From Myxocyprinus asiaticus (Eukaryota > Chordata > Actinopteri > Cypriniformes > Catostomidae), in the NCBI RefSeq assembly GCF_019703515.2, contig NC_059348.1, forward strand, positions 26,814,656-26,878,655: a stretch of DNA of 64,000 nucleotides, in the 5' to 3' direction. Every line of letters begins with the position of its first letter. The first letter of the stretch is position 1. Made by a program: the position numbers and the translations under genes. This document shows, one piece after another, positions 41,801-55,400 of this stretch. A model generated the notes under the pieces. It worked only from the letters and a program-made list of their open reading frames with translations, was not told the origin of the DNA and made no database searches.

Positions 41801-44800
41801 ATTGCTTACAAATGATATAAAACCGAGAAAGAACATTAGATCTGCTGAAGCCCAATTTTTACAATATCAACCCACATAAGAAAAGAATGGTCATCTAATA
41901 TAGAAGTGTCATTTTAAATGAGAAGAATAAATTCAAGAGAAAAAAACTGCACAAAGGAGACAGTGCAGGAGCCAAATATTTGTATAGATTACTGGTAATA
42001 CTGAGAATAACCTGATTTGATTATGCTCGGGATTGAAAATGCTGACTCAGCTGTAATGTAGTTGCAATATGTACATGGATGCAGGTTTAGTGGCGCTAAA
42101 GTTATCAATTTTTACATGCTTTACAGACCCTGAAAAGATTAAACATGCCTGTTTAACACATGAAGCAGGGAGAATAAAAGCAAACTGTTGTGTATATTTT
42201 CTATGAAGGTTCAGTTTTCACCATCAATCTATCTTTATTCGGCTAAGATGTGCAAATGAGTTAACACTACTTCTGTACTAACTGCTGTGATCATTTTTTA
42301 CTGTAGATTGTAAATTTGACCGTACTCCGCTGCTAAGCAATTTTCATAAGTGATTGAATAAGACACGATCAAATGCTCACCTAAACAATGCCTGTCCATG
42401 TTTTGCAAAGCAATGTATAAACTAACTATATACACAGAGAAGTTTCAACAAACACGCTCTAGAACTGATGACCACTAAATGCTGTTGCATGTGCCACTGA
42501 GCGTTATTAAACTCACTGTTGAATGCCAGTGTGCGTGTATCTGAATGTTGTTAAACAAACTGCTAAGTGGTGTTTCAGACTGCGAGGTGATTTTATCAAA
42601 ATCATTCAGAGGGCCAGATAAAGATGATCAGTGGGCCGGATTTGGCCTGTGGGCCACCAATTGACTAGCCCTGGCTTATATTTTAATGCCTTTTCAGTTA
42701 GTTAAATTAATATGATGCTGTTTCACTTTTATTTAACATTAGTGTAATGGCAAATGTTCTTGCCACAAAACACAATCTTAAAGGCATGCAAAATAAGGGC
42801 ATGTGGGTTTAATTTGAGAGCCTTAAAATATTTGAAAGTTAAGAATTTAGAACAGAAATATTTTAATATAATATAATGTAATATAATATAGTATAACAGC
42901 TATTCAGGTTGGCTGGGTTCCAAAAACTACGTAAATGGGCTCACGCATTGTAAAATGGACCAAGACTAAAGTTGACCAAAAAGAGACATATGTATTTGGA
43001 AATATTTTGATATTTAAATTATAATTTGTCATTCTACCCAGGAGAAATATTTTCCAAGTTTATACAGTAAATCATATATCCCTATTTTATTATATTATTC
43101 CAAGTTATATATGAATAAATGACTTCTTAAGATGTATGAAGCACATTTACACCTTTAGTATTTATTTTCATAATCGTAAAGGCTATCAAATCGCCCTTTG
43201 TGCATGAAATTTTGTGCATATGTGACCTCAGGTCAGTATAATAACTTAATTACAATGTCACAAATGTCTTCATGTTTTGTTTTTGTTTTTTTCTGAAATT
43301 TTCTCTCTCTAATATCAAAAATAGTACATGTCTTCACAGAGGGCTGTTAAAAATATTATTTCTACAATTCTGATGTGGCCAAGAGTGAGTTCAGATTATG
43401 AAAATGTTCAAATTGTTTAAAAGATACTATTTCTTGTATTAGTGAGAAAATATAGGCCTGTGTTCTGTAGTTCATTGTGTTTGTGAAGTCGGTAAATGGC
43501 TTTTCAGAAAGTAGTGTCTCAGTGATTCAGTTTTTTTACCCCCTCATTGAGCAAGCCAAAGGTTTGAGACATTGACCACACTACCAAAAATGTCTTATGT
43601 GTACTCTTTCTCTGTCAGTCTCCGTTGAGGACATTGCAGCAGTACGGAGAGGCCGGCAGACGGAGGGTCTGAGGAAATACACAGAGGAGGCAGTGGAGGG
43701 TCGAACGTTCTCAATCTTGTTTAAGGGCCGACAGAAAAGCCTGGACCTGATCGCCAGCTCTGAGGAAGAGGCCAAGAAGTGGGTCAGTGGTTTGGAGAAG
43801 GTCATCTCAAACATGAACGGCCTCAGCCCACAAATAAAGACAGAGCAGTATCCTTTTTAAACTCCTGAAGTCTGGAGGTATAGTTCAAACATGATTTTTT
43901 CTCAGTGTTTTCTGGATTGTCCTTACATCAGAGCTCTAGCTGGATCTACAGTTGTATGCGTAAGGCAGATATAAACTGTGACAAAAAAATGAGTCAGAAA
44001 GAGCTGAAGAGCTTTCTACAAGACATCAACATTGAGGTGGATGATGACTACACTAAGATGCTCTTTGAGGTAATATCTATGTAATAGCTATTTACACTTG
44101 GTCACTTCATTTTTGATTTTACAGTTTTTACTGATTGGATAGCTATCCGATTGAATAGGCACATTCCATTTACACTTGCCCACAACATCAGTGTGTCTCT
44201 GGCAAATGGATATAAATCCAGTCTTCAATACCTGTCCTATATGCAAATAAAACTGAGTTCACTTCTATGATTATGCTAATACAGGGTGGCGAATTTGAAA
44301 GATGTGATTTATTATTTGTTTCCAAGTGACTTTGCTGCTCGCCAGGGTATCTGTGTTTGTGCTCGCTGTGTATTTTTCCCCTTGGGCTTGTAGTAGGTGA
44401 GATGCGTCGTGCACGTCAGCTGCGCTCGTTTTCAGTGTTTAGTTTCAGTTTCATCAACGATCTGCATCCAGTAAATGAAGGAAAAAGTTCTGTCTCTCCT
44501 ACAACGGGCATCTGTTTCTTAATTTGGTATTATTTATTGCGTGACAAGTGCCCTATGCAAATACTCGGTAACAGCTATTATATTTTTCATTTCCCCTACA
44601 CTTAGTACTTAGTGCTGTTTGGGTGGTGTACAGTTTACATATGTGGCTTGAACAGCCAGTTGCATTAACACTTGACAAAGTTTAAAAAAGAATGTATCTC
44701 AAACCACCTCTGGAGTTGGATTGAGTGATCATATCAAAAACGCATGAAGTGACAAAGTGTAAATACCCCTTATGTAATGCCTGAATGCAACCAAAGTTTA

Positions 44801-47800
44801 CTTGTCTTTAACTTTTTACATTGTCACATCTCAAAAGGTAACACTTGAAAGCTGAAGTGTCATTGATGTTAAAATACTTCTTCCTATCCCAACATATTAT
44901 GCAGAAATAACTTAAAGGAAGCCATTTGTAAGCTGATTTCCCCGAAAAGTGTAAACACCGTGGCTCTGTGGCACTATCAAAACATTGCTCTGTTCGTTTG
45001 AGCATCAAACCAGGCTGACACAACAACATTGGCTCAACCAATGGTGTGCAATCATTATTTTTACATTTCTGTTTGGTAATGCCAGTGGTGCAGAAATTGC
45101 ACACTTCAGCTTTAAATTAGCTCAGGTAACGAATTGAAATGATTAATGCCACTTTTTGCCATCTTTTTAGAAATGTGATGCATCAAAGTGTGGATTCCTG
45201 AAGGGAAAGGAGATTGAGCATTTCTATAAAATCCTGACGCAAAGAGAGGAGATTGATGTTATCTATGGAGAATATGCAAAGACAGACGGTCTCATGAGCG
45301 CTGATGATCTAATGAACTTTCTGAGGAATGAGCAGATAGAGGACACGTCTCGGAGTGATGCTCTTCAACTTATTGAGAAATATGAGCTTGATGAAAATGG
45401 TAAATTAAAATTCACCTCAATTTGGTTTCGGAGTAGTCTCAGAGTAGCAGGAAAAATAACATCAAAGAAACAGAAATACAGTGGGCCCCCAAAGAGATTT
45501 TGGACATTTAAACCACACTTAAAATGATGTCATTGCATTGGATAACAAAATATTAAAGCAAGTGTCATGTGCAAACAAATGATGCTGGAGCTTTTTCTCA
45601 GAACTAACTTCACTTTTCTTAGCCATTTCGCAAGTAAAGCAATTACTTTCAAGTGATTTTAGAGGATATATGAAGTCAGGCACAATTAAGTTCACACAGG
45701 TGTACTAGCAGAGTTACCACAGGTGTAGTTCAACCCATTAACTATGGACATGATCCACTAAAGTTTTATAACCACTACTTTATTTCTTTATATTTGTTGT
45801 TTTATAATTCTAAACCTAACAAGCTTTGTGTGTGAAAGAGAAATATTCTATTTTAAAATTGTGTTTGTGCTGTATTTCTTTAAAATAAATTACACTTGCT
45901 TTGGTATTTTGTTGTCTGCATACATTTTTAAGTGAGGCTTCAGTGTCAAAACACTATTTGGGGCCGTTGTGTGCAAGTATGACTTTGTCCTTGTAATTAT
46001 GTGTTTTTGACTTCTGTAGCCAAAGCAAAACAGCAAATGACAAAGGATGGCTTCCTGATGTACTTGCACCAGCCGGATGGCTTGATCTTTAACCCGGCCC
46101 ATAAAAGTGTTTACCAGGACATGAACCAGCCTCTCAACCATTACTTCATCTCATCCTCTCACAACACATACCTGCTGGAGGACCAACTCAAAGGGCCCAG
46201 CAGCACTGAGGCTTACATAAAGTAATCATTCTGCAATTTCACACTATCCTATGTGTAACAAACAATATAGTTTTATTACATTTCAAGTATTCTGAAAACC
46301 ATTCAAGTTTTGTTTATGGTAAATATGAAATGTCAGTAGCTTGATACTTAGACCAGATACCCTCTTAATTCCAAAGGAAAGCTTCTGATTTTTTTAAATT
46401 GCACACTACAACTTTAAGCATGTTGTTAAAGCTTTGTTTCAGAATACCAATTACAGTGTCCCTGTACAGAGCGCTTGTCAAGGGCTGCCGCTGTGTTGAG
46501 CTGGACTGTTGGGATGGATCTGATGGGGAACCGGTCATTTACCATGGTTACACTCTCACCTCAAAGATCCTCTTCAAAGATGTGATTCAAGCCATTAAAG
46601 ACTATGCCTTTAAGGTATAAAGATTCAAGGGATAGTTCACCCAAAAATGAAAATTCTGTCATTTAATTACCCTCATGTTGTTCCAAAACTGTATGTCTGT
46701 CTATCTTCTGTGGAATGCAAAATTAGATGATAGGGACAGGCTCAGTCACCATTCACTTTCATTGTATGGAAAAAAGATGCAATGAAAGTGAATGGTGCCT
46801 TAGACACTTCCTAACATTTCCTTTTGTGTTCCATGGAAGAAAGTCATATGGGTTTGGAACAACATAAGGGTGAGTAAATGATGACAGAAATTTCATTTTT
46901 GGGTGAACTATCCTTTTAATAATATGTAGGATTCAAATAGCTGTCATTTATGTCACTGATAAAGATGTTTAGTGAGGGCTAATATTTGTTTTAGGACTGG
47001 TATAGCTTGTTCTTCTAGTCTACTGGCCATGTGTATCTGACAGTTAACAATTTAATGATTCTCTTCATCAGATGTCTGAGTACCCTGTGATCCTGTCTTT
47101 GGAGAACAACTGCAGTGTGGAGCAGCAGAAGACCATGGCTCAGCACCTGATCTCCATCCTAGGTAGCGCTCTGGTCACCAAACCCCTTGGAGAGACGATG
47201 CCAAAATGCTTCCCTTCCCCTGAGGTTAGTGACAGCACAGATGGCAAGGTTGTTAAAGGGGTAGTTCACACAATTCAAATTGTCATCATTTACTCACCCT
47301 TATGTTGTTCCAAACCCGTATAACTGACTTTCTTCCATGGAACATGTTAGCCTCAGTCACCATTCACTTTTATTGTTATGAAAAAGATGTAGTGAGATTG
47401 AATGGTGACTGAGGCTAACATACTGCCTAACATCTCCAGAAGAAAGAGTTTGGTTAAAAGGTTTGGAGCAATATGAGAATGGAATAATGGCAGAATCCTC
47501 AATTTTGGGAGAACTGTCCTTTTTAAGGGATAATAATTAAGTCATGTGATACAAATAATAATTGCAAGACTATATGAAAACTAAGGATGTCTGTTTAGAG
47601 TAAATAATAACCAAAAAAATGTCCACTAAAGGGCTGAATGATTTGGATGAAAATCTAATTTGCAAAAAATATATTTGAAAAATATTGCAACTGCAATTGT
47701 TTTATAAACATAAAAAATAAAACTTGTAAATGATTCCTTTTTTACCAAAACTAAATTGTTTTGTGCATGCACTTCTGCAGATGAAAAGTGTGCTCACACT

Positions 47801-50800
47801 TGAGTCCCTTTTTTTAATTTTTTTTTTTACTAAATAAATACATAAAACATTAAAACACAGAAGAAAAAAAACTTTGCATTCACAGTGCACATGTCTGCTG
47901 TGTACCTGCTTGTTTTTGTCCACTTTGTGAAAGGGTCTCGGCCTACTTTTTATCCTTATTGTTTTGGAACCCAGTCAACTTAAATATTATATTATTGTAA
48001 TATAATACTGAATAATATTAACAATTATTATTATACAATAAAATATATTTGTGTAATTTTTATTCTGTAATTTTTTTAATAATAGTAACACTATTAATAT
48101 TAAGTTAAAGTATTACAGAAATGTATTATTGTAGAATAATAATAATTGTTGTTGTTATTATTATTATACAATTGTAATGTACTTCTGTAATAATATCTTA
48201 ACTTACTGTACTCATGATATTCCTATGCAGCCCAGTTTAATCCTTTAAGCTTTTATTTTGGCGGAAGCCTTTGTTTGGGTGAAAAACTGAATGAAGACAT
48301 TTGTGTTTCTGTTTGTAGTTGTTGACAACAGCCTGTTAATGCAGCGAAATGTTCTCATCTCCCCTTCTGTCCACAAAAACGCAGTGTCATGGGTTATTTC
48401 AGATTTGTATAGTAACTTGTAGTGGCCAAACATGCAATAAATGTGCAATAAAAGTAAATCTGGACCGCTTTAAATACATCATGCTCTGTGCACGTCAGCA
48501 CACCAAACCAAACTCGGGGCGCATGTGTCATGCAGGGCACTAGATAGATTTGTGTGTATCAAGCACAGACCCATCACAGAACATACTAAAAACACTGTAT
48601 CGTAAGCCTCATGCATGCTCGGAGTATGTGTAATAATCACTGACCCTGTTTACAAAACTCTACACATTGTAGACAGAACAGAGGAACAGCAGGAAGGGTG
48701 TTCAGACTATTTATTTGTTTAATTCGCAGCCATACACACACACACCGATCAGCCACAACATTAAAGGTGCAATATGTAAAAATTTTCATGTAATATTCTG
48801 CTTTTTTTTTTTTGCCAATGTGTGAACGGCTTGTAATGCAGCTTAAAAAATGAGCCCTTCCCGGACTTCCTAGGTTGCCTATTAAAGCCTGTAGACTGAT
48901 TTTCATGCGAAGGGAGCGGGTCGATTTTGCCGGGAAAATTCAAAGGATGTGATGTTTATGCGCACTCTCGAGAGCCTTGCCTCAGTGCTTCTCTTCCACT
49001 ATTCAGCAGCAACAACAAACTGCAACACTAGGTAACGTTATCTTAGAGATGGAATCCAGCAAACGTCCGGCTCACAGCACAACACCGACTCCTACACATA
49101 CTTTGAGTAAGCCAAAAAAAAAAAATTTGATATTCAATATACAGTTGAAGTCAGAAGTTTACGTACACTTAGGTTGAAGTCATTAAAACTCATTTTTTTG
49201 AACCACTCCACAGATTTAATATTAGCAAACTATAGTTTTGACAAGTCGTTTAGTACATCTACTTTGTGCATGACACGAGTAATTTTTCCAACAATTGTTT
49301 ACAGACAGATTGTTTCACTTTGAATTGATTATATCACAATTCCAGTGGATCAGAAGTTTACATTCACTAAGTTAACTGTGCCTTTAAGCATCTTGGAAAA
49401 TTCCAGAAAATGATGTCAAGCCTTCAGCCAATTAGCTTCTGATAGGAGGTGTACTGAATTGGAGGTGTACCTGTGGATGTATTTTAAGGCCTACCTTCAA
49501 ACTCAGTGTCTCTTTGCTTGACATAATGGAGAAATCAAAAGAAATCAGCCAAGACCTCAGAAAAAAGATTGTGGATCTCCACAAGTCTGGTTCATTCTTG
49601 GGAGCAATATACAAGCACCTGAAGGTACCACGTTCATCTGTACAAACAATTGTACGCAAGTATAAACACCATGGGACCAAGCAGCCATCATACCACTCAG
49701 GAAGGAGACGCATTCTGTCTCCTAGAGATGAATGTAGTTTGGTGAGAAAAGTGCAAATCAATCCCACAACAACAGCAAAGGACCTCGTGACGATGCTGGA
49801 GGAAACCGGTAGACTATTATTCTGACATTTCACATTCTTAAAATAAAGTAGTGATCCTAACTGACCTAAGACGGGGAATGTTTTCTTTTAAATGTATTTG
49901 GCTAAGGTGTATGTAAACTTCTGACTTCGCGTGTGTGTGTATTTTCCGATTAATCCTTCAGCCCCAGTCTAAAATGAATAATGCCTAATTTCCTTTTTTT
50001 TTTTTTTTTTTTTTTTGCTATTTTATTGTGACCACTTTTATTGCAAATTGAGGATTTACTTAAAATTTGTTTAGAGCTGTTTGAAAGATCAAAGCCAATT
50101 GCTGTGGATTTAGACCCTGGAGGGCAATTTTCCTGGCCCGTCTGAGCAGGGGACTGCTTTCAAGATGGAATTCTGCATGGAATGTGTGGAATGCATGCAG
50201 TCTTTTATATTAAATCACCACCATATCTCAGACTCTCTTTCTGCCATTCAGATTTTACACTAAAGCCACATACTCTAAATGACATTTGGAAATGGCTAAG
50301 CCAGAGTTCTGTGATAGTGCTTTCTATAGGTCCATAAGTGTATAATTGTGACCTGCTTAAAAAGATGATGCATTGAATTGCTATGGTGACTACGGCGCTG
50401 CTCTGCCTGCAGGGTGATTATCATGGCTTACATATCATTTGTTTTCCATTCCCTGCAGTCAAGGTGTGGCCTGCCTTGGTCACAGTCAACAAAAGAGGCA
50501 CTGCTTTTAGGGTATCATTTTACAGCAAGAGCTTCCTAAAACTACTGTGTTAGAAACAGCTTGTGGTCCAACTGCTCTTACTACTGTAAATATAAAATTA
50601 ATTAAACTGTGCACTGTATGTGCATTTTTATTTTGCAAGTGATACCTAGCCAGAAACCAGCCTGCTATATGGCATGTTTACTGTTAACTATGTAAAATGA
50701 GGAAGCAACAAAAACAGAAAAAACACAGTTGTTGCTAACTTGTACCAGGGCTCAACAATAAGATATATATTTTTTTTTTTTTGGCAGGCCCCATTTAACC

Positions 50801-52382
50801 AATAGTTTAAATTTGTGCTTGCCCTGCCAACATTTTTACTGGCCACTCCAAAAAAAATAAAAAAATAAATAAACACATTTATATAAATGTATTTCATTTA
50901 AATGTTCAAAATATGTGTATTTTTCACTTAATGTTGCATTTTCTTTACCAAAATAAGAAACAATTTACTATAAATAATTAAGGTTTTTTAATTTTGCAAT
51001 AGTAGCTAAAATATGTGGCTAATTTCTCCAAGACCTCTTTTACATATTTATTGGAAAACGATAACATACAGTAATGTTTATATTTTTCAACCCATTTCAA
51101 CTGATGCTTCCAAGACTATTGCAAGCCATTCCTGCAGCTCATCTATATTAGCCAGCTAGATAACATTAGCCTCCATGACATAGCTACAACTTTTTATACA
51201 TTACCGAAAACCAAATGTTTACATTTGCAAAAAAAAAAAAAAAAAAACACATGTACACTGCATGCATAATTATTAGGTAGTTTCTCATTATTAGTATTAT
51301 TAGTAGTGGGTGCTTCTCATTATTAATTTTACAGTTAAATGGATACAATGCTATCAGTGATTCCTAAAACTTAATTTTGTACCAAAACTGAATATTTAAC
51401 AAAGAAAAGGAATAGGGGGCCTGGGTAGCTCAGTGGTAAATGACGCTGGCTACCACCCCTGGAGTTCGCTAGTTCGAATCCCACGGCGTGCTGAGTGACT
51501 CCAGCCAGGTCTCGTAAGCAACCAAATTGACTGTCTCAGACGCGGAGGCAACTGGGATTCATCTTCCGCCACCCGGACTGAGGCAAATCACTATGCGACC
51601 ACGAGGACTTATAAAAAAATTGGGTTCTGATCCCAGTATCATGTTTAGCAGACAAATTAGCACATTGGGAATTGGGCATTCCAAATTGGGAGAAAAAGGG
51701 GAAAATCCCCCCCCCCCAAAAAAAAGAAAACAAAGGGATTTGGTCAGAGTGGATTGTGAGGGGGGGTTACTACACTTGGTGACCTGTATGAGAGTGGAGT
51801 GTTAAGATCTTTTGAGAATTTGGTTCAACATTTTGGGATTCCCAGATCTCAGTTTTATAGGTATTTATAGGTATAGGTAATTCAAGATTTTACATAGATT
51901 TTATTGGACCCCCTCTAGATTGTATAGGCTTGGTCTTAAAGACACTGCTGGTGATGCCAATCAGAAGTTGGAGACACAACCCATGTCTTTTGGGGTTCTG
52001 TGTTAAGATCCAAGAATTTTGGTTGAAGGTTCAAAGTTGTTTGTGTGACATTTTGGGCACTCAAATTTTACTTTGCCCCTGACTTTGTATTTTGGGCGGT
52101 GGGGTGGTCATAAATTTGGGGGATAAACATATAAAAAATTGGGTTCTGACCAGTATCATGTTTAGCAGACAAATTATTTTAAGGGGTTGGAAGTTGGACG
52201 AGCGCCATCATTTTCGGAGTGGTGTGTGGAGATTGGGGGGGTGGCAGCTTTCGAGGAGGTGGCAAGTAGAAGGCTGGGGTTTGGGGACATGTTTGTCAGG
52301 AAATGTTGTAATTATTTAGCTTTTTGTGGGGCTCTCGGGGGATGGGGAGAGAGAAGTCTAGTTTAATTATGTATGTTTATTA

Positions 52383-52423
<41 letters not shown>

Positions 52424-55400
52424 GTGACCACAGGTGTGTTCATTGGGGGGTGGGGTTGGTGATTGGGGAGGGATATTAGTGGGTGTTAAATGTTGTTTTT
52501 TTTTTTTTCTCTGTGTATTTTTGAATCAATAAAATGTTAATCACATTTTTGATTTTTTTCTCAGTGGAGTTACACCTTATCTATATCTAAGTGTGCACAA
52601 TTATTAGGCAACTTGCCAACATTATTTTTTCTCCACAAAACTTTAAATGTAACAGTAAAAAAAAAAAAGTATTGTTTAATGTTAGCTGGGTAGTAGTGCA
52701 GTGGCTCTGTTGAATCTGCAGGCTCTCCTTTAGCTTTAATTTAATGGCAGTATTTCTTTCAGGAACTGAAAGGCCGGTTCATAGTCAAAGGGAAGAGGCT
52801 AGACAAACTTGAGGACACCTTTTCAGATGGGGCCAAAGTAGTAGATGAAGAGAGTGTGACAGAGGAAGATGATGATGAAGGTGATGAAGACGATCAGGAA
52901 AAGAACTCTAAAGTAAGATGAGTGCTTACTCTGCATAATTTATATTTCTTACTGTGGAAATAGTTATATAAAATAATTTGTAGCTGCAAACAAATAACTT
53001 GCTACTTCACCCTTAACACAGAAATCAAATTCGCTCAAGTTGGCAAAGGAGCTGTCTGATATAGTGATCTACTGCAAAAGTGTCCACTTCCATGGGTTTG
53101 AAGATTCCTGGGACAAGCAGTCCTTTTATGAGATGGCCTCTTTTAAAGAGGGACAGGCTGTGAAACTGGCAGAGGAATCAGGTGTGATGTCATGATGACT
53201 CATGATCATACATGACGCAAACACTTGCTAGATGCATGTCGTGAGATGTAGACTTGGACTCTGCTCAGCTGCACAGATTGATCACACAGCAAAATGCGGT
53301 CACAGATGATGGATTCTGCTTTAGGGAAGAATTCTAACATAGAGTACTTTGAATATGTAAACATACATTTCACAGCAAATTAAGACACTTAGTCTTAAAC
53401 ATGTAGGGAAAGACAAGCAAACAAGCATGTTCCCCACAGTAATCAATTTCTATTTTCTGTGTCGCAGCAAATGAGTATATCCGCCACAATACGGACAAAC
53501 TGAGCAGAATTTACCCAGGTGGACTGAGGACAGACTCCTCAAACTATAACCCAGTGCCTCTGTGGAACGTAGGCTGTCAGATAGGTAAATCTGACTTTGA
53601 CTCTGTGGCTACATTCCCACCACAGCTGAATGTGACCCAAATCTGATTTTCTGCTCAAATATGACATCACATGACATTTTAAATGAAGCCCATATCAGAA
53701 ACTGGTCTGTATAGCCGACTTTCCTAAACTGACCTGCATGGGTGTACACTCCCTGAGCATGCGCATAATTAATTTAATTGCAATTTCAATTGTAATTAGC
53801 TGTTTTTTAAGTGGATATGACACTTAATGCATATATATATATAATAATATGTCAACAAGTGATGTAGAAAGTCCATCTTGATGGATAAAGTATTTTTAAA
53901 TTCGCCTTCGCATGGTAGAATTTTTTATTATCGAAGTAGCGTTAGTAGCGTTACACACCTTAAAATCCAAGGACCTCAAGAAAAACGACATTACATATAT
54001 GTAAAGTAAAAAGAGTTATCTATAATTAATTTATTATTTCTATTGACTTTCTTGCATTCTTGTTTTGTTACAGTTTGAGATCTAGAAACTGTGTTTGATG
54101 CGCTTGTGACACGAGTAGAGCGCTTAAATCTATCTGTTTCTTCATGTGCATATTTTACTACGTGTAGTCAAATCGAATTGCATAAATCAAGTGTGCAAAT
54201 GGTGAATGTTGAGTATGATTTATGTAAAAGTCACATTAAATCTGGCCTGGCTGTTCACACTGATGGCACATTAGAAAAAATCAGATACGTATCCGATTTA
54301 TTTTCACATGAAAGTGGCCCAAATCGGATTTTAAAATGTCAGATTCAAAGCGCTAATGGCGGTTTACACTGTCATCCATTTATCCGATCTGTGTCACATG
54401 TTAGTGGAAAAATGTGGGCCACATTTAGGTGTTATGAGAATGTAGCTGTTTGTCAGTTAGGAAAATTATTTTGATATTCACCAAACAGCTGCCAGCCATG
54501 AGGAACACATGTATGTACCTAAGTCACAAAAATGTATGAATGTCATTGCATTAGATAAAATATCATAGCAAGTTAATTTTATTTATTTATTTTGAAGACC
54601 AGAATTATTTGGACACTTTCTGGTTGTCAAACTAAGACCATGACATTCAGACCTTTTTAAGTGTAATTTAAAGGGTTAGTTCACCCAAAAAACAAAGTGT
54701 GCCGCAGTTTACCCAACACTTTCTTTTTTTTTTTTTTTTTTTTTGTGGAACACATAAGATGTTGGGCAGAATGTTCGCATCAGTCACCATTCTTTCATTG
54801 TCTTTTTTTCCATACATTGAAAGTGAATGGTGACTGAGGATAACATTGGGAATAACAACTTTTGAAAAAAAAAGTTGATCATGGGTTTGGAACAACATAA
54901 GGGTGAGTAAACAATGGCAGAATTTATTTTTGGGTAAACTATCCCTTGAAGTATCCAAATACTTTTGGGGGCCTCATCTCTGAACCTGATTGCTACAATC
55001 CTATTTGTTATCTCCCTTCGCCTTCTGTTCCAGTGGCCCTTAACTTCCAGACTCCCTGCCCAGAGATGGATCTGAATCAGGGGCTCTTTCTCCAAAATGG
55101 GCAGAGTGGCTACATTCTAAAGCCTTCTTTCCTACGAGACACAGCGACCGAGTTTGACCCCACCACTCTCACCAAGGGACCGTGGCTAAAGCAAAAGGCA
55201 CTTCATGTGATGGCAAGTAGATTTGCAGCACTTTCTTACTTCAACATGTGGACTACATTTTTAATTATACCAGTTAGTCCCCACTCTTTCATCTGATTGG
55301 ACAGCAGCATTCCAACAAGGCTGATGTTTAAGTATAACAGCACTGGGACACTTCAATGTTTGTATACTCCACTTGTCTGTGTAAGCGTTGTTGCAAACAG

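Larger units (their letters stand above)
38616..43618 (+). other. plcd1: plcd1 intron 2 (5 kb), repeat-rich
   Basis: GT-AG intron between exons 2 and 3 (donor ACCT|GTGAGT, acceptor TCTGTCAG). Holds family Y repeat copy 2 (40700-41015), a hAT-like element (41484-42675), poly-G (about 38755-38767) and poly-T (about 41230-41251). No nested gene seen. Confidence 0.7.

Noticed and set aside
43925..43934. Nearer acceptor AGs for plcd1 exon 4 (after 43931 or 43933)
   Set aside because: They break the frame or insert residues before the conserved HW; the AG at 43938-43939 gives the exact register.
49514..49825. Host helix-turn-helix gene
   Set aside because: It is the DNA-binding part of a Tc1 transposase between transposon ends.
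51415..51490. tRNA gene
   Set aside because: A and B boxes are present but no acceptor stem or full cloverleaf forms, and a SINE body with A-rich tail follows.
53606..54474. 127-codon plus-strand frame at 54091-54474 as a gene
   Set aside because: It falls within a hAT-like MITE with inverted ends and is non-homologous.
55203..55212. Conventional GT donor at CAT|GTGATG for plcd1 exon 12
   Set aside because: Would drop two residues that align with mammalian PLCD1; the adjacent GC donor has the stronger consensus. Kept only as a possible minor variant.
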